DNA from: an uncultured Acholeplasmatales bacterium
Lineage (GTDB): Bacteria; Bacillota_I; Bacilli_A; ML615J-28; CAG-698
NCBI GenBank assembly: GCA_937877075.1
Contig: CALEGD010000065.1
Coordinates: 15,796-79,795 of the forward strand
DNA length: 64,000 bases
Direction of reading: 5' to 3'
This document shows, piece by piece, positions 26,301 to 34,546 of the stretch; the first letter of the stretch is position 1; each line of letters starts with the position of its first letter. The position numbers were made by a program, and so were the translations under genes. The notes beneath the pieces are model-generated. The model was given only the letters and a program-made list of their open reading frames with translations, searched no databases and was not told the DNA's origin.

Positions 26301-27800
26301 ATATTGGCCTTCATCGATACTTAAGGAAAGATCACTTAAATCAAGTGGTTCTTCATAAGGAATAATGTTTAAGACATACCAGTCCGTAGAAGTAGATTTT
26401 CCAACAATGTCTTTCGCAATAATCCTAAACTCAATCTTTCCTTTTCGGATGAAGTTACCAAAATCAAGATAAGCACAATAAAATGATGTCTCACCATCTC
26501 TAAGGAAGGATTGTAGGGTAGGATATTTAGAAGTATAAGTATCAGAACTAACATTGAATTCAATATAAACAGTATTAATGATGGTGTCATCGGTAACACT
26601 TACCCAGATTTCATGATCAAGACCGTCGGATTCAACCGAGTAGATGTTGACATTTTTATGGGAATAGTTGATGACAGGAACTTCTAAATCTTCCGGCATA
26701 TCAACTGTGGCACTTGGAATTTGATAATCTAAAACAATTCCGGGATTGCCATAAACAGTATTGGCATTAACTTTTTGCATTCTTTTGCCGCCATCGGTTG
26801 GATAACGGAAGAGAATTGACATATCGGAAGAAACATCGGTGTTATTCTTCGAATCATTATTAGTATTGTAATATGCTTCTACAACCAGTTCACCGGTATT
26901 GGTGTAAATCCCCCAACCCCGATGCTGACCGCTATTCGGTTGACCGGCAAAGTGAGTATAAGAGAGATTGGGTTCATCACCCTCAGCAACAAGTTCCACA
27001 CCTTTATCTAGGTTCCAGTGGGTTTTAGGATTTTCCTTTGTACCGTAGAAATATTCTTGCATCTCACGTGCCGGAAGTGCAGATTTGTTTTGCCAATCAT
27101 TGGTATTTACCCAAATGATAATGGTACTTTTTGGTTGAATAATCAGATTCCGGTTTTCCGGATTTCTTAAAGCATATTCAGTAGGTCTTAAACTCGGACT
27201 AGTCATATAACGTAGTTCATAACCTGAAAAATCAATTGGCGCATCCGAGTTATTATATATTTCCACAAATTCATAACGGTCACCATTGCCGATTCCTTTT
27301 GCAGAGGTCGAAACCACAAGTTCAGTAATCAAAAGATAGGGGACATTATTATAATCATAAGCATCTCCATAATATTGATCACATTCAATGATGTTCACCT
27401 GGGACTTGGCAATATTGTTTGAACTGTCTTTTGCTTCAATGTAATAAAAAACTTTATCGGTAAAAAACTTTTTATTTTCTTTATTGGTTCCGAATTGTAC
27501 ATAAGTATCAATCTTTGCGGAAAAAGTATCGGAGTCATTTTCGCGTGCAAGTATCACTTTCTGATAAGGGAGATTTTCATCTACCCGAAAATAAGCTACT
27601 ACCGGGTCCTTAGATGAAAGACCCGAATCATCAGTAACAATTGCTGATAAGGTCAAATATCTGTCAGTTATCTTTAATTTCGGTTGGGCCTGAACAAGGA
27701 TGGAAGGAGCAGTTAAATCTTCTCCTTCTCCGTAAACCTTGTTATTTCCAAACATAAATGTAAATGTCAGAATAAATATAATAATCAAAAATTTCTTCAT
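23325..27800 (-). CDS. Large surface protein with lamin-tail-like domain and calcineurin-like phosphoesterase
   Basis: A 1491-aa protein with a signal peptide (KKFLIIIFILTFTFMFG) and a C-terminal membrane helix with RKKK tail. An LTD-like module sits at about 155-310 (LITELVVSTSAKGIGNGDRYEFVEIYNNS split across the fold), followed by Ig-like segments. At about 1046-1290 is a metallophosphoesterase with SDPQYY, VTGDLVNR, AGNHD, NFHE and SGHLHG metal-binding blocks. A fibronectin-like region precedes the anchor. The enzyme would face outside and hydrolyse a phosphoester. It is co-transcribed with the sugar importer, just after the binding lipoprotein, which suggests substrates carrying phosphate. 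That link is inferred. Confidence 0.85.
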   Translation of the reverse strand: MKKFLIIIFILTFTFMFGNNKVYGEGEDLTAPSILVQAQPKLKITDRYLTLSAIVTDDSGLSSKDPVVAYFRVDENLPYQKVILARENDSDTFSAKIDTYVQFGTNKENKKFFTDKVFYYIEAKDSSNNIAKSQVNIIECDQYYGDAYDYNNVPYLLITELVVSTSAKGIGNGDRYEFVEIYNNSDAPIDFSGYELRYMTSPSLRPTEYALRNPENRNLIIQPKSTIIIWVNTNDWQNKSALPAREMQEYFYGTKENPKTHWNLDKGVELVAEGDEPNLSYTHFAGQPNSGQHRGWGIYTNTGELVVEAYYNTNNDSKNNTDVSSDMSILFRYPTDGGKRMQKVNANTVYGNPGIVLDYQIPSATVDMPEDLEVPVINYSHKNVNIYSVESDGLDHEIWVSVTDDTIINTVYIEFNVSSDTYTSKYPTLQSFLRDGETSFYCAYLDFGNFIRKGKIEFRIIAKDIVGKSTSTDWYVLNIIPYEEPLDLSDLSLSIDEGQYVGGSLKISATSRTEPLTSLSLSLDGNLLPTQPDSQRYALFVYEVFETDFNFRNGVTVKNSKYGEGVNSFRTLFQFDISGRWLTYTVQIPLDMILPSEGYPEGGLVGLHAGNRYTSIYDPSLFNDAIERYQAAKAANDAEKMAEARRDFIYGDTVAMKANQAILDEAGLNLNRDDYSFRDARLIMPDGTILYDVNPVNSGKYSELMRDEIYRLSDSNASDTRQVFFKFDIPEESIDTVSYRIDTTSLSEGLHTLSATNGKETKTINFFVDNTNPDFNFTFADGEILKGILNLAPEIEEAGSGVKERYGYLDGNRVGIPYYTTSGNLDPGLHTLEVTIVDKVGNKKTKTITFRTEDENPHRPVFESPDEIDGVDAKLNVRVTDPSNDDLTVEFFQGYRYSAENREIFKGYYNSVEMEPPLYVVFPGEVEFTAEQYNQIKSLDGDYFDTQSYQLPYHRFAVTIDKDIPRNSIVNVRWYGKSLVGRKVTLYAWNIIEEEWKPLDFAIAGEDDFLLEADVTIEFFVDPKSNEVNILVQDEIEAPDSEKFTFAWISDPQYYAQRNAYDDEDHIIMELQHNWLIKNKDKLNIEYLFVTGDLVNRQYEAYQWDVIDQYYQLLENARVPYGLLAGNHDVNFSQEDYSVFGEYFGEDRYKDKSYYGESYQNNRGHYDLISVNGLDFMMVYMGWGIYQPEIDWMNKVISENPSRIVILNFHEYLGTTGVQTAIGEEIFNKVVKPNPNVKMVLSGHLHGSASRVDEIDDDGDGTPDRKVWQLLADYQGSKNTASKYEGGDGFMRLFEFDVTNGEVNVITVSPWLEYLNELKGLTEGDPGYYDVYRGLNHMDFEGLQGDGLAQNGNGSGSAYQSMDVNTNSFVYEWELIPQIKRVATDAFFVNYRMSESLGKVENVKSGDLASIDWNNLMPDQEYSYYVVVTDANGGKHISDLYTFRTGKVETTGLSSLQIGLIVGGSLLLAGGVSFILLRKKKAVSLKGDQNE

Positions 27801-27829
27801 TCTAGCTCCTTTTCGCTATTTAGCTAATC

Positions 27830-29134
27830 TCACATTCCTTCTTGGGGAAAAGTTTTTAATAAACCTAAGACTTGACTCTTAGCAATCGGAATCTGTCTTA
27901 AATAGTCATCTTTAGATTTTAAAAGAATTTTTTCAAATAATGTTTCATAAACTCCTTTAACAGCTCTCCAGTCAGTATAATCGGCTGAAGGCACGCCGCT
28001 AATAATACCGTTTTCAATTACATCAATACCCATCAACATAATCTTTTCGGAGGTTGTTCTTGCAGTTTCAGGGACCGCTTTCACTTCTTCGATTACTTCT
28101 TCTATCGTACTGATGATACCACCAAGACCGGTACAATATTTATAGTTGACAGATTTTCTAGTCATATAATCAATGAACTTTAAAGCAGTTGCTTTGTTTG
28201 GTGCGCCGTCTAAAACGCCTAAGCCCCAAGCACCGATAATTGAACCACGTCCGGCATCACCTTTCGGAGGAGCAGCAATTACAAAATTATCTGGTTTATA
28301 TTTTAAAATTTCTCCGGCTTGAGTCATATGTTGGAAAGAAAGCCAAGCAGTTTCATCTTTCATTTTATCAACAGCGGTACTATAGTTCTTCTGTTCATTA
28401 ACGAAAACTTCATCAATGGCCATTTGTAGCATTAATTCATAAGCTTGCTTCATATTTTCACTGTCGACATCAACAAAATCCGCACCATATGCTAGTCCCA
28501 TTCCCCCCATAATGTAGATGAGGTTATAACCGGCTTGAGAAGGAAACATTGTTTTAGTTCCGACACCAATATTACCGTTGGCACCGTTTTTAATATTGTA
28601 AGCCCACTCTGCAAACTGTTCCCAAGTTAAATCATCAACATTAGCTCCTTCAGGTAAGAACGCCAAAGCTTTTTTATTTGCAACAGTTAAATAAGCATCA
28701 GAAGATACCGGAACAAAATAACGAGTATCACCAACATTAGTTACAGATGTAAAATGATTGTCTTTATCAATTGTTCTATCGGAGTAAGCAACATCAGCAG
28801 TGATATCTTGAACATAACCTTTAGTAACAAAGGTCGGCATTTCACCACTGTGAACAATGGCGATATCAGTTACATATTCTCCAGAATCCTGTTCTGTTTT
28901 AATCTTTTTAATTCCATCAGTAGCACTAACTACGTCAAGGGTAACACGTACATTGAATTCTTTTTCGAATTCAGCAACAATTTTATCACGAACAAATACC
29001 TGTTCCCAGTTTGTTCCATAATTACCTACACTAACTATTTTCAATTCTTCAGTCGTCTTATCACATCCGACTAAAGCAAAGAAACTTAAAAATAATAGCA
29101 TTATAGATAATAGTGAAAATTTTTTGTTTCTCAT
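27830..29134 (-). CDS. ABC sugar transporter solute-binding lipoprotein (family 1)
   Basis: A 434-aa extracytoplasmic binding protein. The signal ends in the lipobox LVGC, with Cys as lipidation site, and the rest matches SBP_bac_1/MalE-type proteins (FEKEFNVRVTLDVVSATDG, GAWGLGVLDGAPNKATALKF). I chose the ATG at 29134 because AAAAGGAG lies 6 nt upstream; the ATG six codons earlier precedes that site. It is the first gene of the importer operon, behind a TATAAT promoter. It delivers the sugar ligand to the MalF/MalG-like channel encoded about 8 kb downstream, with three surface and enzyme genes in between. Confidence 0.9.
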   Translation of the reverse strand: MRNKKFSLLSIMLLFLSFFALVGCDKTTEELKIVSVGNYGTNWEQVFVRDKIVAEFEKEFNVRVTLDVVSATDGIKKIKTEQDSGEYVTDIAIVHSGEMPTFVTKGYVQDITADVAYSDRTIDKDNHFTSVTNVGDTRYFVPVSSDAYLTVANKKALAFLPEGANVDDLTWEQFAEWAYNIKNGANGNIGVGTKTMFPSQAGYNLIYIMGGMGLAYGADFVDVDSENMKQAYELMLQMAIDEVFVNEQKNYSTAVDKMKDETAWLSFQHMTQAGEILKYKPDNFVIAAPPKGDAGRGSIIGAWGLGVLDGAPNKATALKFIDYMTRKSVNYKYCTGLGGIISTIEEVIEEVKAVPETARTTSEKIMLMGIDVIENGIISGVPSADYTDWRAVKGVYETLFEKILLKSKDDYLRQIPIAKSQVLGLLKTFPQEGM

Positions 29135-29171
29135 AAAAGTCTCCTTTTCCATACTTTTGTATTACGCTTTC

Positions 29172-29201
29172 ATTATATCGTTTTTGGGGCTGGTAAAACA
29201 A
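29172..29201 (-). promoter_or_regulatory. Probable promoter of the importer operon
   Basis: On the minus strand TATAAT (29172-29177) lies 18 bp from TTGTTT (29196-29201). Directly downstream, TGAAAGCG followed by TAATACA resembles a CcpA cre site but with one extra base, so catabolite control is only a suggestion. Confidence 0.5.
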
Positions 29202-29280
29202 TTGAGGATTTCCGAATTTTAATGCACAAATTAAGAATTTCTCGTTTTTCATGTATAATTTTGTCAATATTTAGTTATAA

Positions 29281-29319
29281 AAAAACACGGAACTATTCCC
29301 TTAGAACTTCCGTGTTTTT
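29281..29319 (-). terminator. Terminator overlapping the end of the AraC-family gene
   Basis: A 12-bp stem AAAAACACGGAA/TTCCGTGTTTTT, whose loop contains the regulator's TAG stop (29293-29295). The minus strand continues with a run of T. It separates the regulator from the importer operon. Confidence 0.8.
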
Positions 29320-30150
29320 ATTATTTTGATTATTAAAACTCTCGCGATACTCGGTTGGCGAGATTCCAAAGTCTTTCTTAAAGATGCGACTAAAATAGAG
29401 TTTATTCTCATAACCAATCATAAAGGCAATTTCTGCGACCTTTAAATTGGTGTTTCTTAATAACTCCTGACTGTATTTTAGTTTTTTCTCCCTGAGATAC
29501 TGCAAAGGGGTTAGGTTATAAAGTTCTTTGAATTTCTCGTAAAAATAATATTTCGAGATATATAAGTCTTTTAAAATGTCATCCAGTTGCCGGATTTTAC
29601 AGAAATCACGGTCAATAGCGTTTTTGATTGATTCACAAATACTGATTAAGTCACTGTTAATGATGAATTTATTTTGATAGAGTTTCTTCACCATCGAGAC
29701 TAAGATCCCAGCATAATAAATGGGTAGGTCTGTTTCATAATTATTTTTATTTTGCATTTCACTTACAACATCCGCAAAATAATTCTCGAATTTTAAAGCG
29801 TAGACATTGGTTGAGATAACCGGGGGGAGGCTAGGATCAATAATATTTGTTGGTTTAGACTTATCCAAATCTTTAATAGCAACAAAATAAAGTTTGAATT
29901 CCTCATTTTCATAAGCTATTTCTTGATGGACATCATTAGGCTTATAGACAATAATATCACCATATTGAACATTATATTTATTATCATTGATGATGACTTG
30001 TCCGCGACCTTTCATAATAAACAAAATCTCACTGAATAAATGCGAATGTTTCTTCTTTTTCCAATCGCTAACATTATAAACAATCCCGGAATAAATAATA
30101 GAATAAATAGGTTGTTTAAAAAGCGACCAATGAGATTTTTCAGTTTTCAT
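29293..30150 (-). CDS. AraC-family transcriptional regulator
   Basis: A 285-aa protein with an N-terminal cupin-like sensor (about 25-110, SEILFIMKGRGQVIINDNKY) and a C-terminal AraC/XylS DNA-binding domain (about 185-275). The two HTH units are RQLDDILKDLYISKYYFYEK and VAEIAFMIGYENKLYFSRIF, followed by FGISPTEYRE. Such proteins sense sugars through the cupin fold. Its position directly upstream of the binding-protein operon, on the same strand, points to it as the local activator. An AAAGG site precedes the ATG. The 3' end is built into a terminator stem. Confidence 0.9.
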   Translation of the reverse strand: MKTEKSHWSLFKQPIYSIIYSGIVYNVSDWKKKKHSHLFSEILFIMKGRGQVIINDNKYNVQYGDIIVYKPNDVHQEIAYENEEFKLYFVAIKDLDKSKPTNIIDPSLPPVISTNVYALKFENYFADVVSEMQNKNNYETDLPIYYAGILVSMVKKLYQNKFIINSDLISICESIKNAIDRDFCKIRQLDDILKDLYISKYYFYEKFKELYNLTPLQYLREKKLKYSQELLRNTNLKVAEIAFMIGYENKLYFSRIFKKDFGISPTEYRESFNNQNNKNTEVLRE

Positions 30151-30165
30151 ATTCTTAACCTTTCT

Positions 30166-31515
30166 TTAACATCTAGTCAAGGCTTTATTTAAGATCACAT
30201 CTAAGGCTTGATAGGAGAAATATTTCTTTCCAATTAAAAAGTTTGTCTCAACAATTTTTTCATATTTCTCTTTATCAAATAACAAATCCATCATTCCCCT
30301 TGCACATTTTCTGACAATATCTTTGTCAAGCGATAATAAAGGTTTTGTCTTATAATATTTACTTCCTAAGGAAACACCTTCTATTCCATAGTCTTTAAGG
30401 TCCTTTAAAAAGACAGGATATTCATAATACAAAATAGGTTTTCTGGCAAACATCGCTTCCAATAATTGATTTCCCCAACCTTCCAAAATTGAAGGATAAG
30501 TCACGAAATCAGAAATCGTATAACTGTCCCATAAACTGTATTGTTTAGAGGAAGCATAACTCCTGGAATGACCAACAAAAGCATTTATATGCTTAAAACT
30601 AATATTTTCTTCATTAAGTTTTTGTTGGAGTTTCTGGAAATAACCGCTTCCTAATGATTCATCAAGTCCGGCTAAAACAAAATGAATCTTGCTTTTATCC
30701 GTCCAAATACGTCCATCATATAGAGTTTTCCCAATATATTCACTTTTTATTTCATTCATTTCCTTAATGGTTAAAATTGCAAATTCAATCGCTTTCCGCT
30801 CGCTAATCCTTGTTGCTTGAAGAGCAATGATATCATTTGGTCCGGCACCGGTTTTTTCTCTTAAATCACGATTAAATTCATCAATTTTCCAAGATTCAAC
30901 TTCAAAATCAAAGACATTAGGAACAACAATGGCATCAATATTCTTACGGATTTTAACCTCTTCCTGAGCAATTTTATTAATTACGACATGACGAATATTA
31001 TCTCCTACAGGCATAAAATAATTTTCAAGAATCTCATTAACAAACTTACATACCGGATTGCTATATAAAGGTCTCTCCCAATAGAAGTCATGATTATGAG
31101 CAAGAAACTGAACATCTTTCAATTCATGTGCTACCTCGGTAAAAGCAATTCCCGTCGGAAGATGCCAACCTAGACTCCAAATATTATTTGGAATAACCAG
31201 ATCAATTTTATTTCGGAGTATAATTTCTCTTAACTGTTCTTTAATTTTATCCGCATAAGCAAATATTTCTGCTTTTAAAGTCTCCTCATTGGAATAATCA
31301 GTTAATTCTTTATAACAATTATCTACAAATTTCTTATTAGTTTTTCCTAAATAATGCATTTCCGGAATAACGAAATCTGTCTGTTCACTTTTATTTCCGG
31401 ATAAGTAAAAACATGTATGTCCATTTTTTTCAAGTATATATTTCCATTTATCCATTTCCAAAGAAACGCCGTCAGTTTCTCCGACCCGGAAATGTGCCAA
31501 TAATATTTTCATCAT
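30166..31515 (-). CDS. Family-4-like glycosyltransferase (paralogue of the gene at 7815-9152)
   Basis: A 449-aa protein, KILLAHFRVGETDGVSLEMD, with the GT-B glycine loop DGVSLEM at its N-terminus and EGWGNQLLEAMFARKP in the C-terminal donor half. The match to the other copy spans the whole length, with the same NNIWSLGWHLP / NILSLGWNLP and FYWERPLYS / IYWERELYS blocks. The second of two adjacent ATGs (31512) is better spaced from GGAGG. It sits 15 bp before the AraC gene, so the two are one operon. The donor and acceptor are unknown. Its presence on the other side of the importer operon suggests both transferases act on the same compound class. Confidence 0.78.
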   Translation of the reverse strand: MMKILLAHFRVGETDGVSLEMDKWKYILEKNGHTCFYLSGNKSEQTDFVIPEMHYLGKTNKKFVDNCYKELTDYSNEETLKAEIFAYADKIKEQLREIILRNKIDLVIPNNIWSLGWHLPTGIAFTEVAHELKDVQFLAHNHDFYWERPLYSNPVCKFVNEILENYFMPVGDNIRHVVINKIAQEEVKIRKNIDAIVVPNVFDFEVESWKIDEFNRDLREKTGAGPNDIIALQATRISERKAIEFAILTIKEMNEIKSEYIGKTLYDGRIWTDKSKIHFVLAGLDESLGSGYFQKLQQKLNEENISFKHINAFVGHSRSYASSKQYSLWDSYTISDFVTYPSILEGWGNQLLEAMFARKPILYYEYPVFLKDLKDYGIEGVSLGSKYYKTKPLLSLDKDIVRKCARGMMDLLFDKEKYEKIVETNFLIGKKYFSYQALDVILNKALTRC

Positions 31516-31582
31516 TTTCCTCCATTTTTCGTATTCAAATTAATGATAATATAGTTAGTTGTCCTTTTCAAGTTCATCCAAA

Positions 31583-31612
31583 CAAAAAAGGAAATCGTGT
31601 ATAAATTTCCTT
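31583..31612 (-). terminator. Terminator after the esterase gene
   Basis: An 8-bp stem AAGGAAAT/ATTTCCTT with a short loop, followed by TTTTTTG on the minus strand, 11 bp beyond the esterase stop. Confidence 0.6.
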
Positions 31613-31622
31613 ATTTTGTGTA

Positions 31623-32378
31623 TTATTTACTTTTTTGGAAGAGCCAGTCATAAAGTTCTGGCATTTGAAAGGCATTTCTCCAACTGTCATGACCAACATG
31701 AGGAAATTCCGAGTGCCTGACATCCACCGCACTAACTCTTCTTAGGGCTTCAACCATTCTTCTTGAAGAAGTGGGGTGGACAACATTATCATCAAGTCCA
31801 TGAAAAGCATAAAGAGGAACATTCTTAATCAATTCAGCTTTAGTGGGATCGCCTCCGCCACAAATTGCAACGGCAGCAGCAAACAAATCAGGATACTTTG
31901 TAATGACATAATAGGTAGCAAATCCACCCATTGATAGACCTGATGCATAAATCCGCTTTTTATCTACAGAATATTCATCGATTATTTCCGATAATAAAGC
32001 CAAAGTCAACTGCATGGGAATCGTTTCTAACTCTTCATCAAAATTGAATTCACCCTTAGCCCAGACTTCCGGAGAGCTTCCGACCCATTGCAGATCACTA
32101 GGACATTGAGGAGCTAAAATAATACATTCATCTTTATACGGAGAAACAAGAATTTGTTTCATGAATATTTCCGCACCATTTACATCAGAAATTTGAGCAT
32201 AATTATCATTTCCTCTTCTTCCGGCTCCATGAAAAAACAAGATTAAACGACAGTTTTTCTCCTGATAACCCTTTGGTAAATATAGTCTGTAAGGAAGACT
32301 AATATCCCCAGAAATACCAGAATTCTCATATACCCATTTCTCCATTAATTTATCTAAATCTACTTTTTGATAATCCAT
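31623..32378 (-). CDS. Alpha/beta-hydrolase esterase (COG4099-like)
   Basis: A 251-aa cytoplasmic alpha/beta hydrolase without signal peptide. LFFHGAGRRGNDN is the oxyanion-hole HG block near residue 50, the nucleophile Ser is in GLSMGGFATY near 150, and Asp (FHGLDDNVV) and His (HVGHDSW) complete the triad. This arrangement is that of predicted peptidase/carbohydrate-esterase families related to PHB depolymerase. It is the most upstream gene on the sugar-locus strand, with an AAAAGGAGAA site. It may remove acyl groups from the imported saccharide; this is inferred from location. Confidence 0.85.
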   Translation of the reverse strand: MDYQKVDLDKLMEKWVYENSGISGDISLPYRLYLPKGYQEKNCRLILFFHGAGRRGNDNYAQISDVNGAEIFMKQILVSPYKDECIILAPQCPSDLQWVGSSPEVWAKGEFNFDEELETIPMQLTLALLSEIIDEYSVDKKRIYASGLSMGGFATYYVITKYPDLFAAAVAICGGGDPTKAELIKNVPLYAFHGLDDNVVHPTSSRRMVEALRRVSAVDVRHSEFPHVGHDSWRNAFQMPELYDWLFQKSK

Positions 32379-32823
32379 AATCTTCTCCTTTTAAAATTAC
32401 AATAAATATGATTTATTATTCTGAATACTAGATAATAATACAAAAACTTCATTTAGTGAAAAATATCCACACTACAAAATTTATAAAATCCTAAACGTAA
32501 ATTTAAACAATAGATATTTTACATATTTGATTGATAGTTTTCAAAAAAATAACATTTAATATTATACCAAATTCCAGATAAAAAAGAAAGTGCAACGATA
32601 ATAAGCCTATCCTTTATTCATATATATGAGTTAAGACAAAAGGAAAGTATTCCATTAATCGATGCTATCGCGCTTCCTTTCGGAATCATAATACTAAAAT
32701 AAAAGAGTTAAAAAAGAAAAATTTAAAAGATAAATAAAAAGGTTTTAATAATAAAATTTAAAATTTCTATTTTGTAATTAATTGAAATTTTAATTTATAA
32801 TTGACAAAATCACAAGTGTTCAG
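32379..32823. other. Intergenic region without recognised genes
   Basis: About 445 bp of very AT-rich DNA between the esterase and the toxin-antitoxin promoter. I see stop codons in all frames and a weak AAAGGAA/TTCCTTT pairing near 32640-32680, but no convincing gene. A TTGACA at 32801-32806 lacks a well-placed -10 box. Confidence 0.4.
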
Positions 32824-32852
32824 TTGATATTATAGTATAATTATGATATAAT
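32824..32852 (+). promoter_or_regulatory. Toxin-antitoxin promoter overlapped by an operator-like palindrome
   Basis: TTGATA (32824-32829), 17-bp spacer, TATAAT (32847-32852). Positions 32829-32852 form a near-perfect 24-bp inverted repeat: ATTATA and TATAAT as outer arms with ATAATTAT at the centre and two mismatched bases per side. It covers the spacer and -10, as expected for antitoxin autoregulation. Confidence 0.65.
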
Positions 32853-32885
32853 AGCATTAGAATATTGCTATGAAGGAGTGGAATT

Positions 32886-33155
32886 ATGAATATTAGACCA
32901 TCTGCTGATATTAGACAAAAATATAATGAAATTTCAAATTTATGTAAAAAAACCGCAAAACCTGTTTTTCTAACAAAGAATGGAACAGGGGATTTAGTTG
33001 TTATGGATATTGAAACATATAACAGAAGGGAACTTTTATTAAAGCTCCGTGAAGAATTGTTGACGGTTGAAGAGGATCGCATTGCCGGAAGACTAGGTTC
33101 TAGTGTTGATGATCTTAATACATATTTAAACAATATTATCAAAGAGGCTAAATAA
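32886..33155 (+). CDS. Phd/YefM-family antitoxin
   Basis: An 89-aa protein (NIRPSADIRQKYNEISNLCK...). The N-terminal Phd/YefM DNA-binding fold includes PVFLTKNGTGDLVVMDIETY, typical of the family. The C-terminal ~30 residues would wrap the toxin. An AAGGAGTG site precedes the ATG, and the TAA overlaps the toxin ATG by one base (TAATG), the usual coupling. It should bind the palindrome over its own promoter and repress the pair. Confidence 0.88.
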   Translation: MNIRPSADIRQKYNEISNLCKKTAKPVFLTKNGTGDLVVMDIETYNRRELLLKLREELLTVEEDRIAGRLGSSVDDLNTYLNNIIKEAK

Positions 33156-33457
33156 TGTATCGGATAATCATTTCCGAGAAGGCCAAAAAAATGATTTCCG
33201 AATGCATTGCTTTTATGGCTAATGTAGATAAAGATGCTGCAATCAAAACGAAAGACTCAATAATCAATGGAATTAATTCTTTAAATATGTTTCCTGAAAG
33301 ATTTCCTTTTTTAAATGTTGATTATATTCCGAAAAATAAGTATCATAAAATGTTTATTGAAAAGTGGTATCTTGTTTTATACCAAAAAAAAGATAATCAT
33401 ATTTATATTGATTATATTTTAGATTGCAGGCAAGACTATCGCTTTTTAGTTGAATAG
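33155..33457 (+). CDS. RelE/ParE-family toxin
   Basis: A 100-aa protein with the RelE/ParE fold signature: YRIIISEKAKKMISECIAFM at the N-terminus, then FPERFPFLNVDY, KWYLVLYQ, and YIDYILDCRQDYRFLV at the end. RelE members cut mRNA on the ribosome, whereas ParE members poison gyrase. The C-terminal CRQDYR resembles the RelE/YoeB style, but I cannot separate the two with certainty. It is co-translated with the antitoxin and followed by a strong terminator. Confidence 0.85.
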   Translation: MYRIIISEKAKKMISECIAFMANVDKDAAIKTKDSIINGINSLNMFPERFPFLNVDYIPKNKYHKMFIEKWYLVLYQKKDNHIYIDYILDCRQDYRFLVE

Positions 33458-33523
33458 TAATATGAACACTTTTTTTAGTGCGCTAAAATTTAAGAGTAAT
33501 CAACACACATCTTAAAAATAAAG

Positions 33524-33567
33524 AAAAGCCGATTGTATCAGACTAAGTCTAACTAAGATTGGCTTTT
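33524..33567. terminator. Bidirectional terminator after the toxin-antitoxin pair
   Basis: A 10-bp stem AAAAGCCGAT/ATTGGCTTTT (one G-T pair) followed by TTC on the plus strand, with an inner AGACT/AGTCT hairpin. T-rich DNA also follows on the minus strand, where it would serve the 33642-34493 gene. Confidence 0.7.
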
Positions 33568-33641
33568 TTCTTTGTTTTGAGCTGTTTAAAATATATTTAT
33601 TTATAGCTCCATTCATTCTTATCAAAACATCATAATCAATC

Positions 33642-34493
33642 TTAATCCAAGATAAGAACTTTAGGGGTTTCAGTGATTGTAAAAGTGGAGCTATTGATAC
33701 GATAGGTATTTGAAGCATTGCCTTCAATCTGAAGGGGATTTGTGAAAAACAGTTCACTAACACCTTTTACTTTAACTCCTAAAATACTAAGTATCTCAAT
33801 ATCAATTTCTATTTTAGAAAAGTCATTAATTTTGCTGGAAACAAAGAAATCACTGTCTTTAGGAACAATCAAATTGATGATGACATTATTCCTTTTAGTT
33901 GTTTCATTATGCAAAATATAAGCCGGGCTTCCATCTATCCCTTGAGGAGGAAAAAAAGTATAACTTACTCCATCACGCATAAATCTTAATTTATTGAAAC
34001 TAATCGCCGAAACAATTTTCCCTTCAACAATCCGAAAGGGTATTTTCAAAGAAATATAAGTGAAGCTTTGAGGGTTTTTCAATACATTTTCTTCTTCGAC
34101 TCGCTCTTCAAGCATATGAAAATTAAAACTCTGCTGCATAATGTACTTTTCAACATAACGTATTGATTCATCATAAATCAATAGCCGATCCATAAACTCA
34201 ATAATTGAATAATTGTTTGATGCAAACTGCACTTCGCGAAATAATTCAGCTCTTTTATTTGCATCTTCATTTGCTTGGGAAATCGTTCGGTTGTGTTTGA
34301 AAATCAACAAACTAAATACACTGCTCGAACAAAAGGAAGCAAAAGCAACAAATAAGGTTGCAACTCGAATTCCAATCACATTAAAAGCCTTCTCCATATA
34401 ATCGCCAAATAAAAGTATTAAAACAGCCACACCAAAAACAAAGGTACTGATGATTATCATGATAGTAAGGATATTATATTTGCTATTTTTCAT
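33642..34493 (-). CDS. Unknown membrane protein, two N-terminal helices
   Basis: A 283-aa protein I do not recognise. Two hydrophobic helices lie at about 10-33 and 42-64, followed by a charged, possibly coiled segment (NRTISQANEDANKRAELFRE) and a beta-rich cytoplasmic part. The ATG at 34493 is preceded by GGAG; a TTG 12 nt upstream would place the ribosome site inside the gene. It has no apparent operon partners. Its place next to a toxin-antitoxin pair is the only context. Confidence 0.7.
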   Translation of the reverse strand: MKNSKYNILTIMIIISTFVFGVAVLILLFGDYMEKAFNVIGIRVATLFVAFASFCSSSVFSLLIFKHNRTISQANEDANKRAELFREVQFASNNYSIIEFMDRLLIYDESIRYVEKYIMQQSFNFHMLEERVEEENVLKNPQSFTYISLKIPFRIVEGKIVSAISFNKLRFMRDGVSYTFFPPQGIDGSPAYILHNETTKRNNVIINLIVPKDSDFFVSSKINDFSKIEIDIEILSILGVKVKGVSELFFTNPLQIEGNASNTYRINSSTFTITETPKVLILD

Positions 34494-34546
34494 ATTCTTC
34501 TCCAAAAATAATTATAAAGTTAACTTTTTAAATTAAAACAAAGGCA

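Noticed and set aside
32810..33142. 110-codon minus-strand ORF
   Set aside because: Antisense shadow of the Phd/YefM antitoxin gene, with no ribosome site.
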